From Brumimicrobium oceani (GTDB taxonomy: Bacteria; Bacteroidota; Bacteroidia; Flavobacteriales_D; Crocinitomicaceae), in NCBI RefSeq assembly GCF_003143775.1, contig NZ_QFRJ01000018.1:1-47230 (forward strand): DNA of 47,230 nt, read 5' to 3'. The notes beneath the pieces were generated by a model. That model worked only from the letters and a program-made list of their open reading frames with translations. It had not been told where the DNA came from and searched no databases. A program made the translations under genes and the position numbers. Shown here one piece after another: positions 7,474 through 16,110 of this stretch; the stretch's first letter is position 1, and every line of letters begins with the position of its first letter.

Positions 7474-10400
7474 GATTCTAATGCTTTGTTTTCAGTTGCT
7501 TCTATAGATTCTACTGATTTTTTCTGTTTTGAAGAAATGTAAATGTAAAGTCCTGGAATAATGTAAAGAGTTAAGACCAAAGAGAATGTTAATCCTCCAA
7601 TAATTGCAAGTCCCATGGGAACACGACTGGTTGCAGCATCTCCCAAGGCCAACGCAATTGGAAGTGCTCCTAAAATGGTAGCCAGTGAAGTCATCAAAAT
7701 AGGTCTAAATCGTGCGGAAGAAGCATCAATTATAGCAGACTTTAGAGTTAGTCCAGCGTTCTTACGTTGATTTGCGAACTCTACAATCAAAATACCGTTT
7801 TTGGTTACTAATCCAACCAATACAATAATTCCAATCTGACTAAAAATATTTAGGGTGTGACCAAATATCCAAAGGGTGAGTACTGCACCTGCAAGTGCCA
7901 GAGGTACTGTTAACATAATTGTAAAAGGATCTCTGAAACTTTCGAATTGTGCCGACAATACTAGATAAACAAGAATTAACGCCAATCCAAAAGCGAAAAT
8001 TAAACTGTTACCACTTTCCATAAATTCTTTTGAAGTACCTGCCAAAGAAGTTGTATAAGAAGCATCCAGTAGTTCTTCTGCAATTTTATCCATTGTTTCA
8101 ATACCGTCTCCTATTGTTTTACCTGGAACTGGTGAGGCTTGAATAGTCGCAGAGGCATATCTGTTGTAGCGATACAATTGAGGTGGACTTGATTCGTCTT
8201 TTAAGTCGACCAAATTGCTCAATGGAATTAATTCCCCACTTTTGCTGCGCACATTTATTTCTTGCAAGTCTTTTGGCTCATTCCTGAATTCTTTTTGCGC
8301 TTGGCCAATTACTTCATATTGTTTCCCATTTTTGATGAAATATCCGTAGCGCTGACCAGAGAAATAAAGCTGCATCGTTTGAGCAATATCTAATACTGAA
8401 ACACCAACCATACTCGCTTTGTCACGATTGATGGTTACTTGGAGTTCTGGTTTGTTGAATTTTAAGTCGACATCTACAATCTGGAAATCACCACTTTCTT
8501 TGGCTTTATCCATAAAATCAGGAATAACTTTTTCTAATTTTTCCAAAGTTGGCGCTTGCAGTACATATTGAACAGGTAAACCTCTTCCTCGACCACCTCC
8601 AATAGTTTGTTCTTGAACTACGAATGTTCTTGCAAAATTAAATTCCTTCAGTTTGCCAGTGATTTCATTGGCTATTTCATCCTGACTTTTTTTCCTTTCT
8701 CCTTTAGGTAAAAGGTTCAAGCGCACGAAACCAGTGTTGGTAGAAATTGATGAACCAAATCCAGGAGCAGTAACAGAAAGCAGATTTTTTCTTTCCTCTA
8801 AAGTGTCGACATAAGAAATGATTTCTTGTTGAAATTCATCCATGCGTTCAAAAGATGTTCCCTCTGGAGCTGTGCTCATAATCATCAAACGACTTTTATC
8901 TTCCATTGGGGCCAGTTCAGACTGTAGTTGGCTTCCGAAAACAAATATCGAAGCAATAATTAACGCCATATAAATAAATGCCTGCCAAGGACGTCTCATG
9001 AAGGCAATTAATGAGCGTTTGTAGCCCCTCTCCATTCCATTAAAGAATTTTTCAGACTTCACAAAAAGTTTGCTCTTCGCTTTGGATTTCTTCAATAATC
9101 GGGAAGACATCATCGGTGTTAGCGTTAAAGAAACGAAGGAAGAAATAATGACAGAGCCGGCGACGACGACTCCAAACTCTCTAAATAATCTTCCTGTTAA
9201 ACCATCTAAGAAGATTACAGGCATAAATACTGCTGTAAGCGTAATTGTCGTTGCTAAAATTGCGAAGATTATTTCATTGGCTCCTTCAATTGCTGCTTTT
9301 TTGGGTTTCATACCCCGTTCAATCTTTGTATAAATATTTTCCATTACTACAATGGCATCATCCACTACAAGCCCTGTGGTTAGAACAATTGCCAAAAGAG
9401 TTAAGATATTAATAGAGAAATCCATCAAATACATGATGAAGAATGTACCTATTAACGAAATTGGAATAGCAATAATTGGAACCAAAGTTGTCCTCCAGTT
9501 TCTCAAAAACAAGAAAACAACCAAAACTACAAGTAAGAAAGAAATGATTACCGTTTCTTGAACTTCTGAGATAGACTTTCTAATGTTTTCGGTTGTATCT
9601 AGTGCTACTCCAAGTTTTATATCTTCTGGTAAATCTGCACTAATACTGTTGATTTTCTCATAAATTTCATCAACAATTTCAATGTAGTTTGCACCAGGTT
9701 GGGGCTGTATCGCAATACCAATCATTGGAACACCGCCATTTCCACGGAGAATTGTTCTTTCGTTTTCCGGACGCATTTCAGCCACTCCAATATCACTCAA
9801 CCTTATAATTTCACCATTTTCTTCTCGGATGATGAGATTATTAAATTCTTTTTCTGTGGAAAGCCTTCCAAAAGTTCGAATGGTTAATTCTACATTGTCT
9901 CCTTCAATTCTACCAGAAGGCAGTTCAATATTTTCTTTCAATAATGCTGATCTAACCTCTGTTGCTGTAATGTTTTTGGCCGTCATTTTATTGGGCTCCA
10001 ACATCAATTTCATTGAAAACTTCTTCTCTCCCCAAAGATAAATCCTACTGATTCCAGAAATGGTTTGTAAACGTTCCTTAAATAAGTTGATCCCAATATC
10101 TGTAAGTTCCAACAGACTTCTGTTATCGGATTGAACAGTCATTGAGAAAATAGTTTCCGCATCCGCATCAGACTTGGCTACAATTGGTGGGTCTGCATCG
10201 TCGGGCAACATTCGAATGGCGCCAGAAACTTTATCTCGAATGTCATTGGCTGCATTATCGAGATCCAAGTCTAAGTTGAATTCTACTGTAATCGTGCTTC
10301 GTCCATCACTACTCACAGAGGTCATAGTACGAATTCCTTGAACCTGATTTACCGCTTCCTCAATGGGTTCGGTAATTTGAGATTCTATAATGTCGGCATT

Positions 10401-10562
10401 TGCACCGGGATAGTTGGTGGTTACCGTTATAATTGGTGGATCCACTGAAGGGAATTCTCTAACGCCTAAGGAGTAAAATCCTATAGCACCGAAAATGACG
10501 ATCACAATGGACAAAACCATTGCTAGCACCGGTCGGTTTATGCTTACTGATGATATGCTCAT
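7470..10562 (-). CDS. RND efflux transporter, HAE1-like inner-membrane permease
   Basis: A 1030-residue RND pump of normal length. The N-terminus MSISSVSINRPVLAMVLSIVIVIFG is the first transmembrane helix. It is followed by the porter domain (VREFPSVDPPIITVTTNYPGANADIIES). TM2-TM6 begin at about residue 335. The proton-relay pair Asp401-Asp402 sits in TTGLVVDDAIVVMENI. The second half repeats the layout, with FGLALILVYLVLSAQFESF and the closing helices near residue 960-1000. It exports hydrophobic compounds by proton antiport in complex with the adaptor and TolC-like partners encoded on either side. It overlaps both neighbours by 4 bases. Substrate range is not readable from sequence. Regulation by the MarR-type gene at the operon head suggests inducible drug or toxin export. 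Confidence 0.96.
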   Translation of the reverse strand: MSISSVSINRPVLAMVLSIVIVIFGAIGFYSLGVREFPSVDPPIITVTTNYPGANADIIESQITEPIEEAVNQVQGIRTMTSVSSDGRSTITVEFNLDLDLDNAANDIRDKVSGAIRMLPDDADPPIVAKSDADAETIFSMTVQSDNRSLLELTDIGINLFKERLQTISGISRIYLWGEKKFSMKLMLEPNKMTAKNITATEVRSALLKENIELPSGRIEGDNVELTIRTFGRLSTEKEFNNLIIREENGEIIRLSDIGVAEMRPENERTILRGNGGVPMIGIAIQPQPGANYIEIVDEIYEKINSISADLPEDIKLGVALDTTENIRKSISEVQETVIISFLLVVLVVFLFLRNWRTTLVPIIAIPISLIGTFFIMYLMDFSINILTLLAIVLTTGLVVDDAIVVMENIYTKIERGMKPKKAAIEGANEIIFAILATTITLTAVFMPVIFLDGLTGRLFREFGVVVAGSVIISSFVSLTLTPMMSSRLLKKSKAKSKLFVKSEKFFNGMERGYKRSLIAFMRRPWQAFIYMALIIASIFVFGSQLQSELAPMEDKSRLMIMSTAPEGTSFERMDEFQQEIISYVDTLEERKNLLSVTAPGFGSSISTNTGFVRLNLLPKGERKKSQDEIANEITGKLKEFNFARTFVVQEQTIGGGRGRGLPVQYVLQAPTLEKLEKVIPDFMDKAKESGDFQIVDVDLKFNKPELQVTINRDKASMVGVSVLDIAQTMQLYFSGQRYGYFIKNGKQYEVIGQAQKEFRNEPKDLQEINVRSKSGELIPLSNLVDLKDESSPPQLYRYNRYASATIQASPVPGKTIGDGIETMDKIAEELLDASYTTSLAGTSKEFMESGNSLIFAFGLALILVYLVLSAQFESFRDPFTIMLTVPLALAGAVLTLWIFGHTLNIFSQIGIIVLVGLVTKNGILIVEFANQRKNAGLTLKSAIIDASSARFRPILMTSLATILGALPIALALGDAATSRVPMGLAIIGGLTFSLVLTLYIIPGLYIYISSKQKKSVESIEATENKALES

Positions 10563-11602
10563 TTAACTTCGTTTTTCGCTTTAATTGATACTCCTGGTCT
10601 CATTCCTAATAATCCAGTCATAATTACGGTGTCGTTTGCTTTTATATCTCCGAACAATTGCACATTGGTACTGGAACGATTCCCAATATTTACATTTCTT
10701 TTTGCTGCTTTTCCGTTTTCAAACACCCAAACAATTTGTCCGTCAATTACAGATACAATTGCTGATGCGGGTACGGTAATAGTGTTAGCAGATTCCCCTA
10801 GGTTATAATCAATATTTACAAATCCACCTGCCACAATGTTTTTGCTCTCTCCAACTTTCGCTCTTACATTCAACATTTGTGTATTTTGATTAATAACTGG
10901 GCTAAAGGCATACACTTCCGCATGTACAGGAGTTGGGTTTAATGAGTCAGAAGGTGTTCTTAAAGTGACTTTCTGACCTTTTTTTACTTTGTGAGCATAA
11001 CGCTGTGAGATGGCGAAATCAACTTTTAATTGGTTTGTTTGTGCCAAAACAGTGATCAAATCGCTAGTGGTAATGAAAGCGCCTTCACTAATTTCTCTTA
11101 AACCAACAATTCCCTCAAATGGAGCAGTGATTCTTCCTTTAGAAATTTGAACATCTAAAGATTGGATCTGAGCCTTCAAAGAATTGACATTAGATTCTGC
11201 TTGCTCAAAAGCCTCTTGCGTACCTGCTTCACTTTCGAAAAGCGTTTGCTTTCTTGCCTGGTCTTTCTTTGCTAATTCTAAATCAACTTTCAGCTTGTTT
11301 CTATTTGATTGCAAAATATCTGTATCAACAGTAAGCAATAGTTGACCTTTTTTCACTAAGTCTCCTTCTTGAAAATGAATTTTTTTAACTCTCCCGTTGA
11401 TCTCGCTGTATACATTTACTTGTTCGAAAGGCATGGTTTTGCCCGGAACAGTAATTGTTTCTTCAAACGGTTCAGACTTAGTGACAAAAAAATCAACATT
11501 TGTGTAGTCGATTTTTCCCGTGTTTGTCTTTAGTCCAGGGTCTTCACTACAAGAAAAGGCAAGCATCAAAGGAATTGAAAAAAGGAGTATTTTTATTTTC
11601 AT
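10559..11602 (-). CDS. RND efflux periplasmic adaptor (MFP) lipoprotein
   Basis: A 347-residue membrane-fusion protein. It begins with a lipoprotein signal MKIKILLFSIPLMLAFSC (Cys18). The first biotinyl-lipoyl half motif is VYSEINGRVKKIHFQEGDLVKKGQLLLTVD. A coiled-coil hairpin follows at about residues 105-155, then the second half motif GRITAPFEGIVGLREISEGAFITTSDLITVLAQ. The beta-barrel and membrane-proximal domains follow. It bridges the RND pump and TolC-like channel. Its stop overlaps the pump start by 4 bases, and only 3 bases separate it from the marR-type gene, so the four genes are one operon. Confidence 0.94.
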   Translation of the reverse strand: MKIKILLFSIPLMLAFSCSEDPGLKTNTGKIDYTNVDFFVTKSEPFEETITVPGKTMPFEQVNVYSEINGRVKKIHFQEGDLVKKGQLLLTVDTDILQSNRNKLKVDLELAKKDQARKQTLFESEAGTQEAFEQAESNVNSLKAQIQSLDVQISKGRITAPFEGIVGLREISEGAFITTSDLITVLAQTNQLKVDFAISQRYAHKVKKGQKVTLRTPSDSLNPTPVHAEVYAFSPVINQNTQMLNVRAKVGESKNIVAGGFVNIDYNLGESANTITVPASAIVSVIDGQIVWVFENGKAAKRNVNIGNRSSTNVQLFGDIKANDTVIMTGLLGMRPGVSIKAKNEVK

Positions 11603-11605
11603 CGT

Positions 11606-12076
11606 TTATTTATTTAATCTTTTATAGTCGAATACAATTCTTTCACCATCAATTGGCCCAACTTTATTCGCTAAGTCGGTTATTTCAGACAAAACAAGAT
11701 CTTTAGTGCTTTTGCTAAGTACACTTGTAAATTCTTGATCTGTTTCAATTAATGCTTTTTCTATAATCGGAACATATTCCTTCCCGTATTTCGTCACATG
11801 CAACAAGAAAGACCGCTTATCGTTTGGATGCTTTAACTTCTCTATGAAGCCATTTTCCATGAGATACTTCAAAATTCTAACTACAAGTACTTTATCTGTT
11901 TGAAGAATTTCTGCCAATCTTTTTGAGGTGATTTCTCCATCGTTATTTGAAATTACCCAGAAAGGATAGAAATACTTATCAATTGGCAAGTCTTTTAACT
12001 TAGCGCTAAATACGCTAAGGTAATTCTTGGTTAAAACCACAAATAATCTCCCCAGTGGAGTGATTTGTTTCTTCAT
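11606..12076 (-). CDS. MarR family transcriptional regulator
   Basis: A 156-residue winged-helix protein. The recognition region is GEITSKRLAEILQTDKVLVVRILKYLMENGFIEKLKHP. The wing carries the family signature NDKRSFLLHVTKYGKEY. The rest forms the N- and C-terminal dimerisation helices. It heads the RND efflux operon with a 3-base gap to the adaptor gene. It is probably the local repressor that is relieved by a pump substrate, as is known for MarR proteins beside efflux genes. A palindrome overlapping its -7 box (see 12112-12129) would suit autoregulation. Ligand unknown. Confidence 0.93.
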   Translation of the reverse strand: MKKQITPLGRLFVVLTKNYLSVFSAKLKDLPIDKYFYPFWVISNNDGEITSKRLAEILQTDKVLVVRILKYLMENGFIEKLKHPNDKRSFLLHVTKYGKEYVPIIEKALIETDQEFTSVLSKSTKDLVLSEITDLANKVGPIDGERIVFDYKRLNK

Positions 12077-12111
12077 TTTTTAAATACTCTATCGTTCCTA
12101 AAAAAAGTTTA

Positions 12112-12129
12112 CAAAGTTAACCAATTAAC
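12112..12129 (-). promoter_or_regulatory. marR operon promoter with overlapping palindrome
   Basis: On the minus strand the -7 box TAACTTTG (plus-strand CAAAGTTA, 12112-12119) overlaps the inverted repeat GTTAA-CCAA-TTAAC at 12116-12129. This is a good candidate for the MarR operator: bound protein would block the promoter. Confidence 0.5.
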
Positions 12130-12440
12130 ATTCTGTTTTCACTATTGTTTATATAAGTTCTAAATAAAATGTTAAAAGGCGGGGAGTGGGTTTTCAAATT
12201 TTAGAAGTAATTAGTTTTTGCAAGAAAACCCCAAATATCCGTCAATGGGAAGGTCAGACTCTGCACATCGCAGCCATCGCACTAATAAATATAAACTCCT
12301 GATAATATAGAACTTCACAAGCCTTATCTATGGAATCTTCTTATCAATGACTTGAAAATCCGTAGTTTTCTTACGAACACTCGATTAGAAGTTAGTCCTT
12401 ATTCTTATATTTGCATAAAATATGAAAATAATCATTTAAC
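12130..12440. other. Gene-free region between the marR operon and ATPase gene
   Basis: The divergent intergenic space holds the marR promoter on its left side and a -7 box TATATTTG at 12406-12413 in front of the ATPase gene, 27 bases before its ATG. Between them I see no gene, RNA or clear repeat. Confidence 0.4.
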
Positions 12441-13757
12441 ATGAAAATTCAAGAATTTAGTTTCGGTAACTACAAATCATTTAAAGATATTCAAACTTTA
12501 AATCTTTCATCTGCAAATATAAAATCAAGTAAACCAAATCTTGATGTTCTAAACGTGATTAAAGGTGAGAACAAAGAGGCTGTTTCATTTTTGAAGTCAA
12601 AAGCAATATACGGCGCAAACGCAAGTGGAAAAAGTAACATAATAAAAGCCTTGGTTTCATTTGTGAGAATTATTCGAACGTCTGTAAAAGATGAAAAGGC
12701 ATTGAATGCAGTGGAGTCATTTAAACTTTCAACGGAGACTGAAAATGAACCTACTTTTTTTCAAATGATTTTTTGGCATAACAATATTAAATTTAGATAT
12801 GGTTTTGAAGCTGATAACGAAAAGATAGTTTCAGAATGGTTGTATGGAAAACCAAAAGGTAGAGATTTACCATTTTTTATTCGTGATAATCAAGAAGTCA
12901 TAAAACTTGATAAAACTAATTACTCTGAAGGGAATAAGTTACTCACTTTGTTGGACGATGATTCGGATGAAAATGAAGTTTTTAGAAATAATTCCTTGTT
13001 TTTGTCAACGCTGGCCACATTTGGGTTCGGGAAATTATCGAAACAAATTATTGATAGTTTAGGGTCTATTATTGTAGTTAACGGTTTAGGTCATCAGGGT
13101 ATGTATCGATATGCAGGTGATGCTTTAAATGATTTAAATAAGAAGAAATATATAATTGATTTTCTAAAATATGGAGACATTGGAATTGAGGATTTGACTG
13201 CTATGGAGGTTTCTCTTGAGGATTTACCTGATATAAATGAAAGGATAAGAAATGTATTTGAAGATAATAAAAAAGGTAAGATTCTTGTTTCAACAAGAAA
13301 GAAGTATGATGAAAATAAGGTCTTTAATGAGACACATTCGTTTCCTTTTATCGGTCATGAATCGGAAGGAACTAAAAAACTTTTTGAACTAAGCCCTCTT
13401 ATTTACGATGCAATAAATAATCAATCTCCAATTTTTATTGATGAATTTGATGCAAGATTTCATCCATTATTGACAAAGAAAATTCTTGAATTATTCAATT
13501 CAGAAAGTAATATTGGGTCTCAACTTGTTTTTACAACGCATGATTCTAATCTTTTGTCTCCAAATTTATTAAGACGAGATCAAATAGAATTTGTTGAAAA
13601 AGATAAATATGGAGCAAGTCATTTGTATTCTTTGGCTCAATTTAAAGGTGTTAGAAATACATCTTCTTTTGAAAAAGATTATATTCAAGGCAAATATGGA
13701 GCTATCCCTTTTTTAGGAGATTTTAGAAAGCTGATGAAAATAAAAGAAGATGCCTAA
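12441..13757 (+). CDS. AAA family ATPase, RloA/AbiLi-like
   Basis: A 438-residue SMC/OLD-like ATPase of the AAA15/AAA21 type. It starts MKIQEFSFGNYKSFKDIQTLNLS, the typical ABC-type first strand. Walker A is YGANASGKSNIIKAL (residues about 65-79). The signature-like HESEGTKKLFELSPLIYDA is followed by Walker B FIDEFDARFHP. The switch strand LVFTTHDSNLL comes next, and the C-terminal end has FEKDYIQGKYGAIPFLGDF. This layout and the downstream RloB-family gene match RloA-RloB and the lactococcal AbiL abortive-infection system (AbiLi plus AbiLii). ATP-bound dimers of such proteins are thought to sense phage and gate the partner nuclease. The stop overlaps the putative original start codon of the partner by 8 bases. 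Confidence 0.88.
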   Translation: MKIQEFSFGNYKSFKDIQTLNLSSANIKSSKPNLDVLNVIKGENKEAVSFLKSKAIYGANASGKSNIIKALVSFVRIIRTSVKDEKALNAVESFKLSTETENEPTFFQMIFWHNNIKFRYGFEADNEKIVSEWLYGKPKGRDLPFFIRDNQEVIKLDKTNYSEGNKLLTLLDDDSDENEVFRNNSLFLSTLATFGFGKLSKQIIDSLGSIIVVNGLGHQGMYRYAGDALNDLNKKKYIIDFLKYGDIGIEDLTAMEVSLEDLPDINERIRNVFEDNKKGKILVSTRKKYDENKVFNETHSFPFIGHESEGTKKLFELSPLIYDAINNQSPIFIDEFDARFHPLLTKKILELFNSESNIGSQLVFTTHDSNLLSPNLLRRDQIEFVEKDKYGASHLYSLAQFKGVRNTSSFEKDYIQGKYGAIPFLGDFRKLMKIKEDA

Positions 13758-13786
13758 AAAAAACAAAAGCTATTAAGAAAACAGAT
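13750..13786 (+). other. Probable original 5' end of rloB with A8 frameshift
   Basis: An ATG at 13750 overlaps the end of the ATPase gene. Read as written it stops after eight codons (TAA at 13774-13776). Removing one A from the A8 run at 13756-13763 joins it in frame to the downstream gene, giving the start MPKKTKAIKKTDVKAKKPWL. Such a basic N-terminus is usual for RloB proteins. The run may be a sequencing error, a phase-variable switch or a transcriptional slippage site. Confidence 0.6.
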
Positions 13787-14443
13787 GTGAAAGCGAAAAA
13801 GCCTTGGTTGAAAAAGACGAAATCTTCTGTTTATCAATTGGAAACAAAAGAAACTTTTAAGATAATTTTGATAGTTTGTGAAGGACAAACTGAAAAGTTA
13901 TATTTTGAATCATTTCCTGTTTTAACACTAAAAGTGGAGGCTGTAGACTTAAAAGGGCAAAGTAAATTAAAATTAATTGAGTCGACAACTCTAATGTTAA
14001 AAAGCAAAGACGTTGAATATGATGAGGTGTGGTGCGTTTTTGATATGGACTTAAGAAATGGTGAAAGGGAGTTTTCCGATTTTGATAATGCTATTTCAAA
14101 AGGAAGAACTTTAGGATATAAAATAGCATATTCCAACGATTCTTTTGAACTGTGGTACTATTTGCATTATAACTACACAGAGCAAAAACACCACAGAAAA
14201 TTTTATTATAAGTTTCTTGGTGAACGATGGGGTTTGAATTATGAAAAGAGTGGTAAATCATATAGATTCAGTAAAAGTATTTATTTGAAATTGGAGGAAG
14301 ATGCTGAAGCATCACAAGAAAACGCTATCGAAAACGGCAGAAGATTGTTAAACATTCAATCAGACCTGCCTTTTCATCAACAAAATCCTGTTTCATTGGT
14401 TTATCAGCTAGTGGTGTATCTTAATGAAAATAAACGAGGATAA
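13787..14443 (+). CDS. RloB family protein (AbiLii-like)
   Basis: A 218-residue protein of the RloB family, which has a TOPRIM-like nuclease core. Conserved features are ILIVCEGQTEKLYFESF (acidic residue in CEG), VWCVFDMDLRNGE (DxD) and YSNDSFELWYYLHYN (the SNxxFELW motif). It is the likely effector nuclease of the pair with the ATPase upstream. The longest uninterrupted frame starts at GTG 13787. However, the N-terminus appears to have been lost to a one-base difference in an A8 tract, because an ATG at 13750 would otherwise be in frame. If GTG is used, the protein lacks about 12 residues, outside the core. Defence against phage is inferred from the family. Confidence 0.82.
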   Translation: MKAKKPWLKKTKSSVYQLETKETFKIILIVCEGQTEKLYFESFPVLTLKVEAVDLKGQSKLKLIESTTLMLKSKDVEYDEVWCVFDMDLRNGEREFSDFDNAISKGRTLGYKIAYSNDSFELWYYLHYNYTEQKHHRKFYYKFLGERWGLNYEKSGKSYRFSKSIYLKLEEDAEASQENAIENGRRLLNIQSDLPFHQQNPVSLVYQLVVYLNENKRG

Positions 14444-14497
14444 ACTTTTTCAAAGTAATGGTTCTTAAATTTCTTCTAACTTTATCCAAAATTTAAT

Positions 14498-15274
14498 ATG
14501 ATGAAGAATTTAATCCTGTCTTTCACGTTTTTATTAATGCTAATAATTCCTTTTCAAGGAAATTCTTGGGGGATGCTAGGTCACCGAGTTGTTGGTGAAG
14601 TAGCAAGCAAGCATTTAAATGAGGCAACAAAGCACAAAATTCAAAGTATTTTGGGTAATCAAACTTTGGCAGAGGTAAGTAATTGGATGGATGATATTAA
14701 ATCTGATGAAAAATATGACTCTTTAAAACCTTGGCATTATGTGACCATTCCTGATGGAATGAAATACAGCGAAACAAATTTAAATCCAAAAGGGGATGTG
14801 ATTTCAGGGATTAATTTTGTTGTTAATCAATTGAAAAGAGATGATTTAGATGTACAGCTAGAAAAAGAGTATCTTATGATTTTGGTTCATTTAGTTGGAG
14901 ATATTCACCAACCTCTTCATGTAGGGAATGGGAAGGATAGAGGAGGAAATCAAGCCAAGGTAACATGGTTTGGAACAAATTCTAATTTGCACAGGGTTTG
15001 GGACAGCGATATTGTAGACGGTAAAAAATACAGCTACACGGAGTTAACCGAAATTATTAATCACCCCACACACGAGGAAGTTGTTTCTTGGCAATCAGAC
15101 AGCGTTGAAGATTGGGCGCATCAATGTATGCCTTTCCGTGATGGGATTTACGATTTTGAAAGCGATTATGGTTGGGAGTATAAATATCAATACGCGCATT
15201 GGGGAACACTAAAAATGCAATTATTGAAAGGCGGTGTGCGCTTAGCAGGAATTCTAAATGAAATTTATGGCTAG
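14498..15274 (+). CDS. Secreted S1/P1 family nuclease
   Basis: A 258-residue zinc-dependent nuclease. The signal peptide MMKNLILSFTFLLMLIIPFQGNS is cleaved just before Trp24, and this Trp becomes the N-terminal zinc ligand, as in nuclease P1. Other ligands are visible: GHRVVGE, WMDDI, KPWHYV, HLVGDIHQPLHVG, GGNQAKV and NLHRVWDSDIV. The enzyme cleaves single-stranded DNA and RNA in the periplasm or outside the cell, probably for nutrient acquisition. It stands alone on the plus strand, 54 bases after the rloB-like gene. A repeat array follows it. Confidence 0.93.
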   Translation: MMKNLILSFTFLLMLIIPFQGNSWGMLGHRVVGEVASKHLNEATKHKIQSILGNQTLAEVSNWMDDIKSDEKYDSLKPWHYVTIPDGMKYSETNLNPKGDVISGINFVVNQLKRDDLDVQLEKEYLMILVHLVGDIHQPLHVGNGKDRGGNQAKVTWFGTNSNLHRVWDSDIVDGKKYSYTELTEIINHPTHEEVVSWQSDSVEDWAHQCMPFRDGIYDFESDYGWEYKYQYAHWGTLKMQLLKGGVRLAGILNEIYG

Positions 15275-15360
15275 ACAGTGACTGATCATTCGATAGAGTT
15301 TAGATAGAGTTCTTCCCCGCCAACACCGCAGGTGTAAACTCTCCACCTCCAAACACGTCA

Positions 15361-16080
15361 ACTGAATAAAGCCCTCTGCGCCCTTTGCTTCTCCCGCATC
15401 TCTGCGTCACTCTTTTTTTCTTTGCCAATCTTTGCACCTCCGAGGTAACCCTTCCTGAGACACTCCTTCGCGCATCTTTGCCCCTTAGCGAGACTCCGCG
15501 TAATTCTCCTTTTTTCTCTTCGTAACCCTTCCTGAGACACCCCTTCGCGCATCTTTGCGTCTTAGCGAGACTCCGCGTAATTCTCCTTTTTTCTCTTCAT
15601 AACCCTTCCTGAGACACTCCTTCGCGCATCTTTGCCCCTTAGCGAGACTCCGCGTAATTCTTCTTTTCTCTGCGTAACCCTTCCTGAAACACTCCTTCGC
15701 GCATCTTTGCACCTTAGCGAGACTCCGCGTAATTTTCCTTTTTTCTCTTCGTAACCCTTCCTGAGACACTCCTTCGCTCATCTTTGCCCCTTAGCGAGAC
15801 TCCGCGTAATTTTCCTTTTTTCTCCACGTCACCCTTCCTGAGACACTCCTTCGCGCATCTTTGCGCCTTAGCGAGACTCCGCGTAATTCTCCTTTTTTCT
15901 CTTCATAACCCTTCCTGAGTCACTCCTTCGCGCATCTTTGCGCCTTAGCGAGACTCCGCGTAATTCTCCTTTTTTCTCTTCATAACCCTTCCTGAGACAC
16001 TCCTTCGCGCATCTTTGCACCTTTGCGAGACTTCGCGTAACTCTTCTTTTCTCTGCGAAACCTCATTTATCTCTGCGGTA
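15361..16080. repeat. 77-bp tandem repeat array with GCG words
   Basis: Between the converging S1/P1 nuclease and tolC-like genes lies a GC-richer array. The anchor AACCCTTCCTGAG or a near match starts at 15447, 15524, 15601, 15676, 15753, 15830, 15907 and 15984, which gives a period of 77 (once 75). Each unit contains CATCTTTGCG, CTTAGCG, AGACTCCGCG and a T-rich CTCCTTTTTTCTCT stretch. Degenerate flanks extend to about 15361 and 16080. Copies differ by only a few bases. Reading frames through it on the minus strand are period artefacts, since the repeated peptide is basic and low in complexity. Confidence 0.9.
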
Positions 16081-16110
16081 AAACCCATATCCAACCCTCA
16101 CTTTTCCAAA

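Noticed and set aside
15358-15781. Two minus-strand frames in the 77-bp array
   Set aside because: They arise from the repeat period. The peptides are periodic and basic with no gene-like features.
15361-16080. CRISPR array
   Set aside because: Units are almost identical along their whole length, with no unique spacers, and no cas gene is near.
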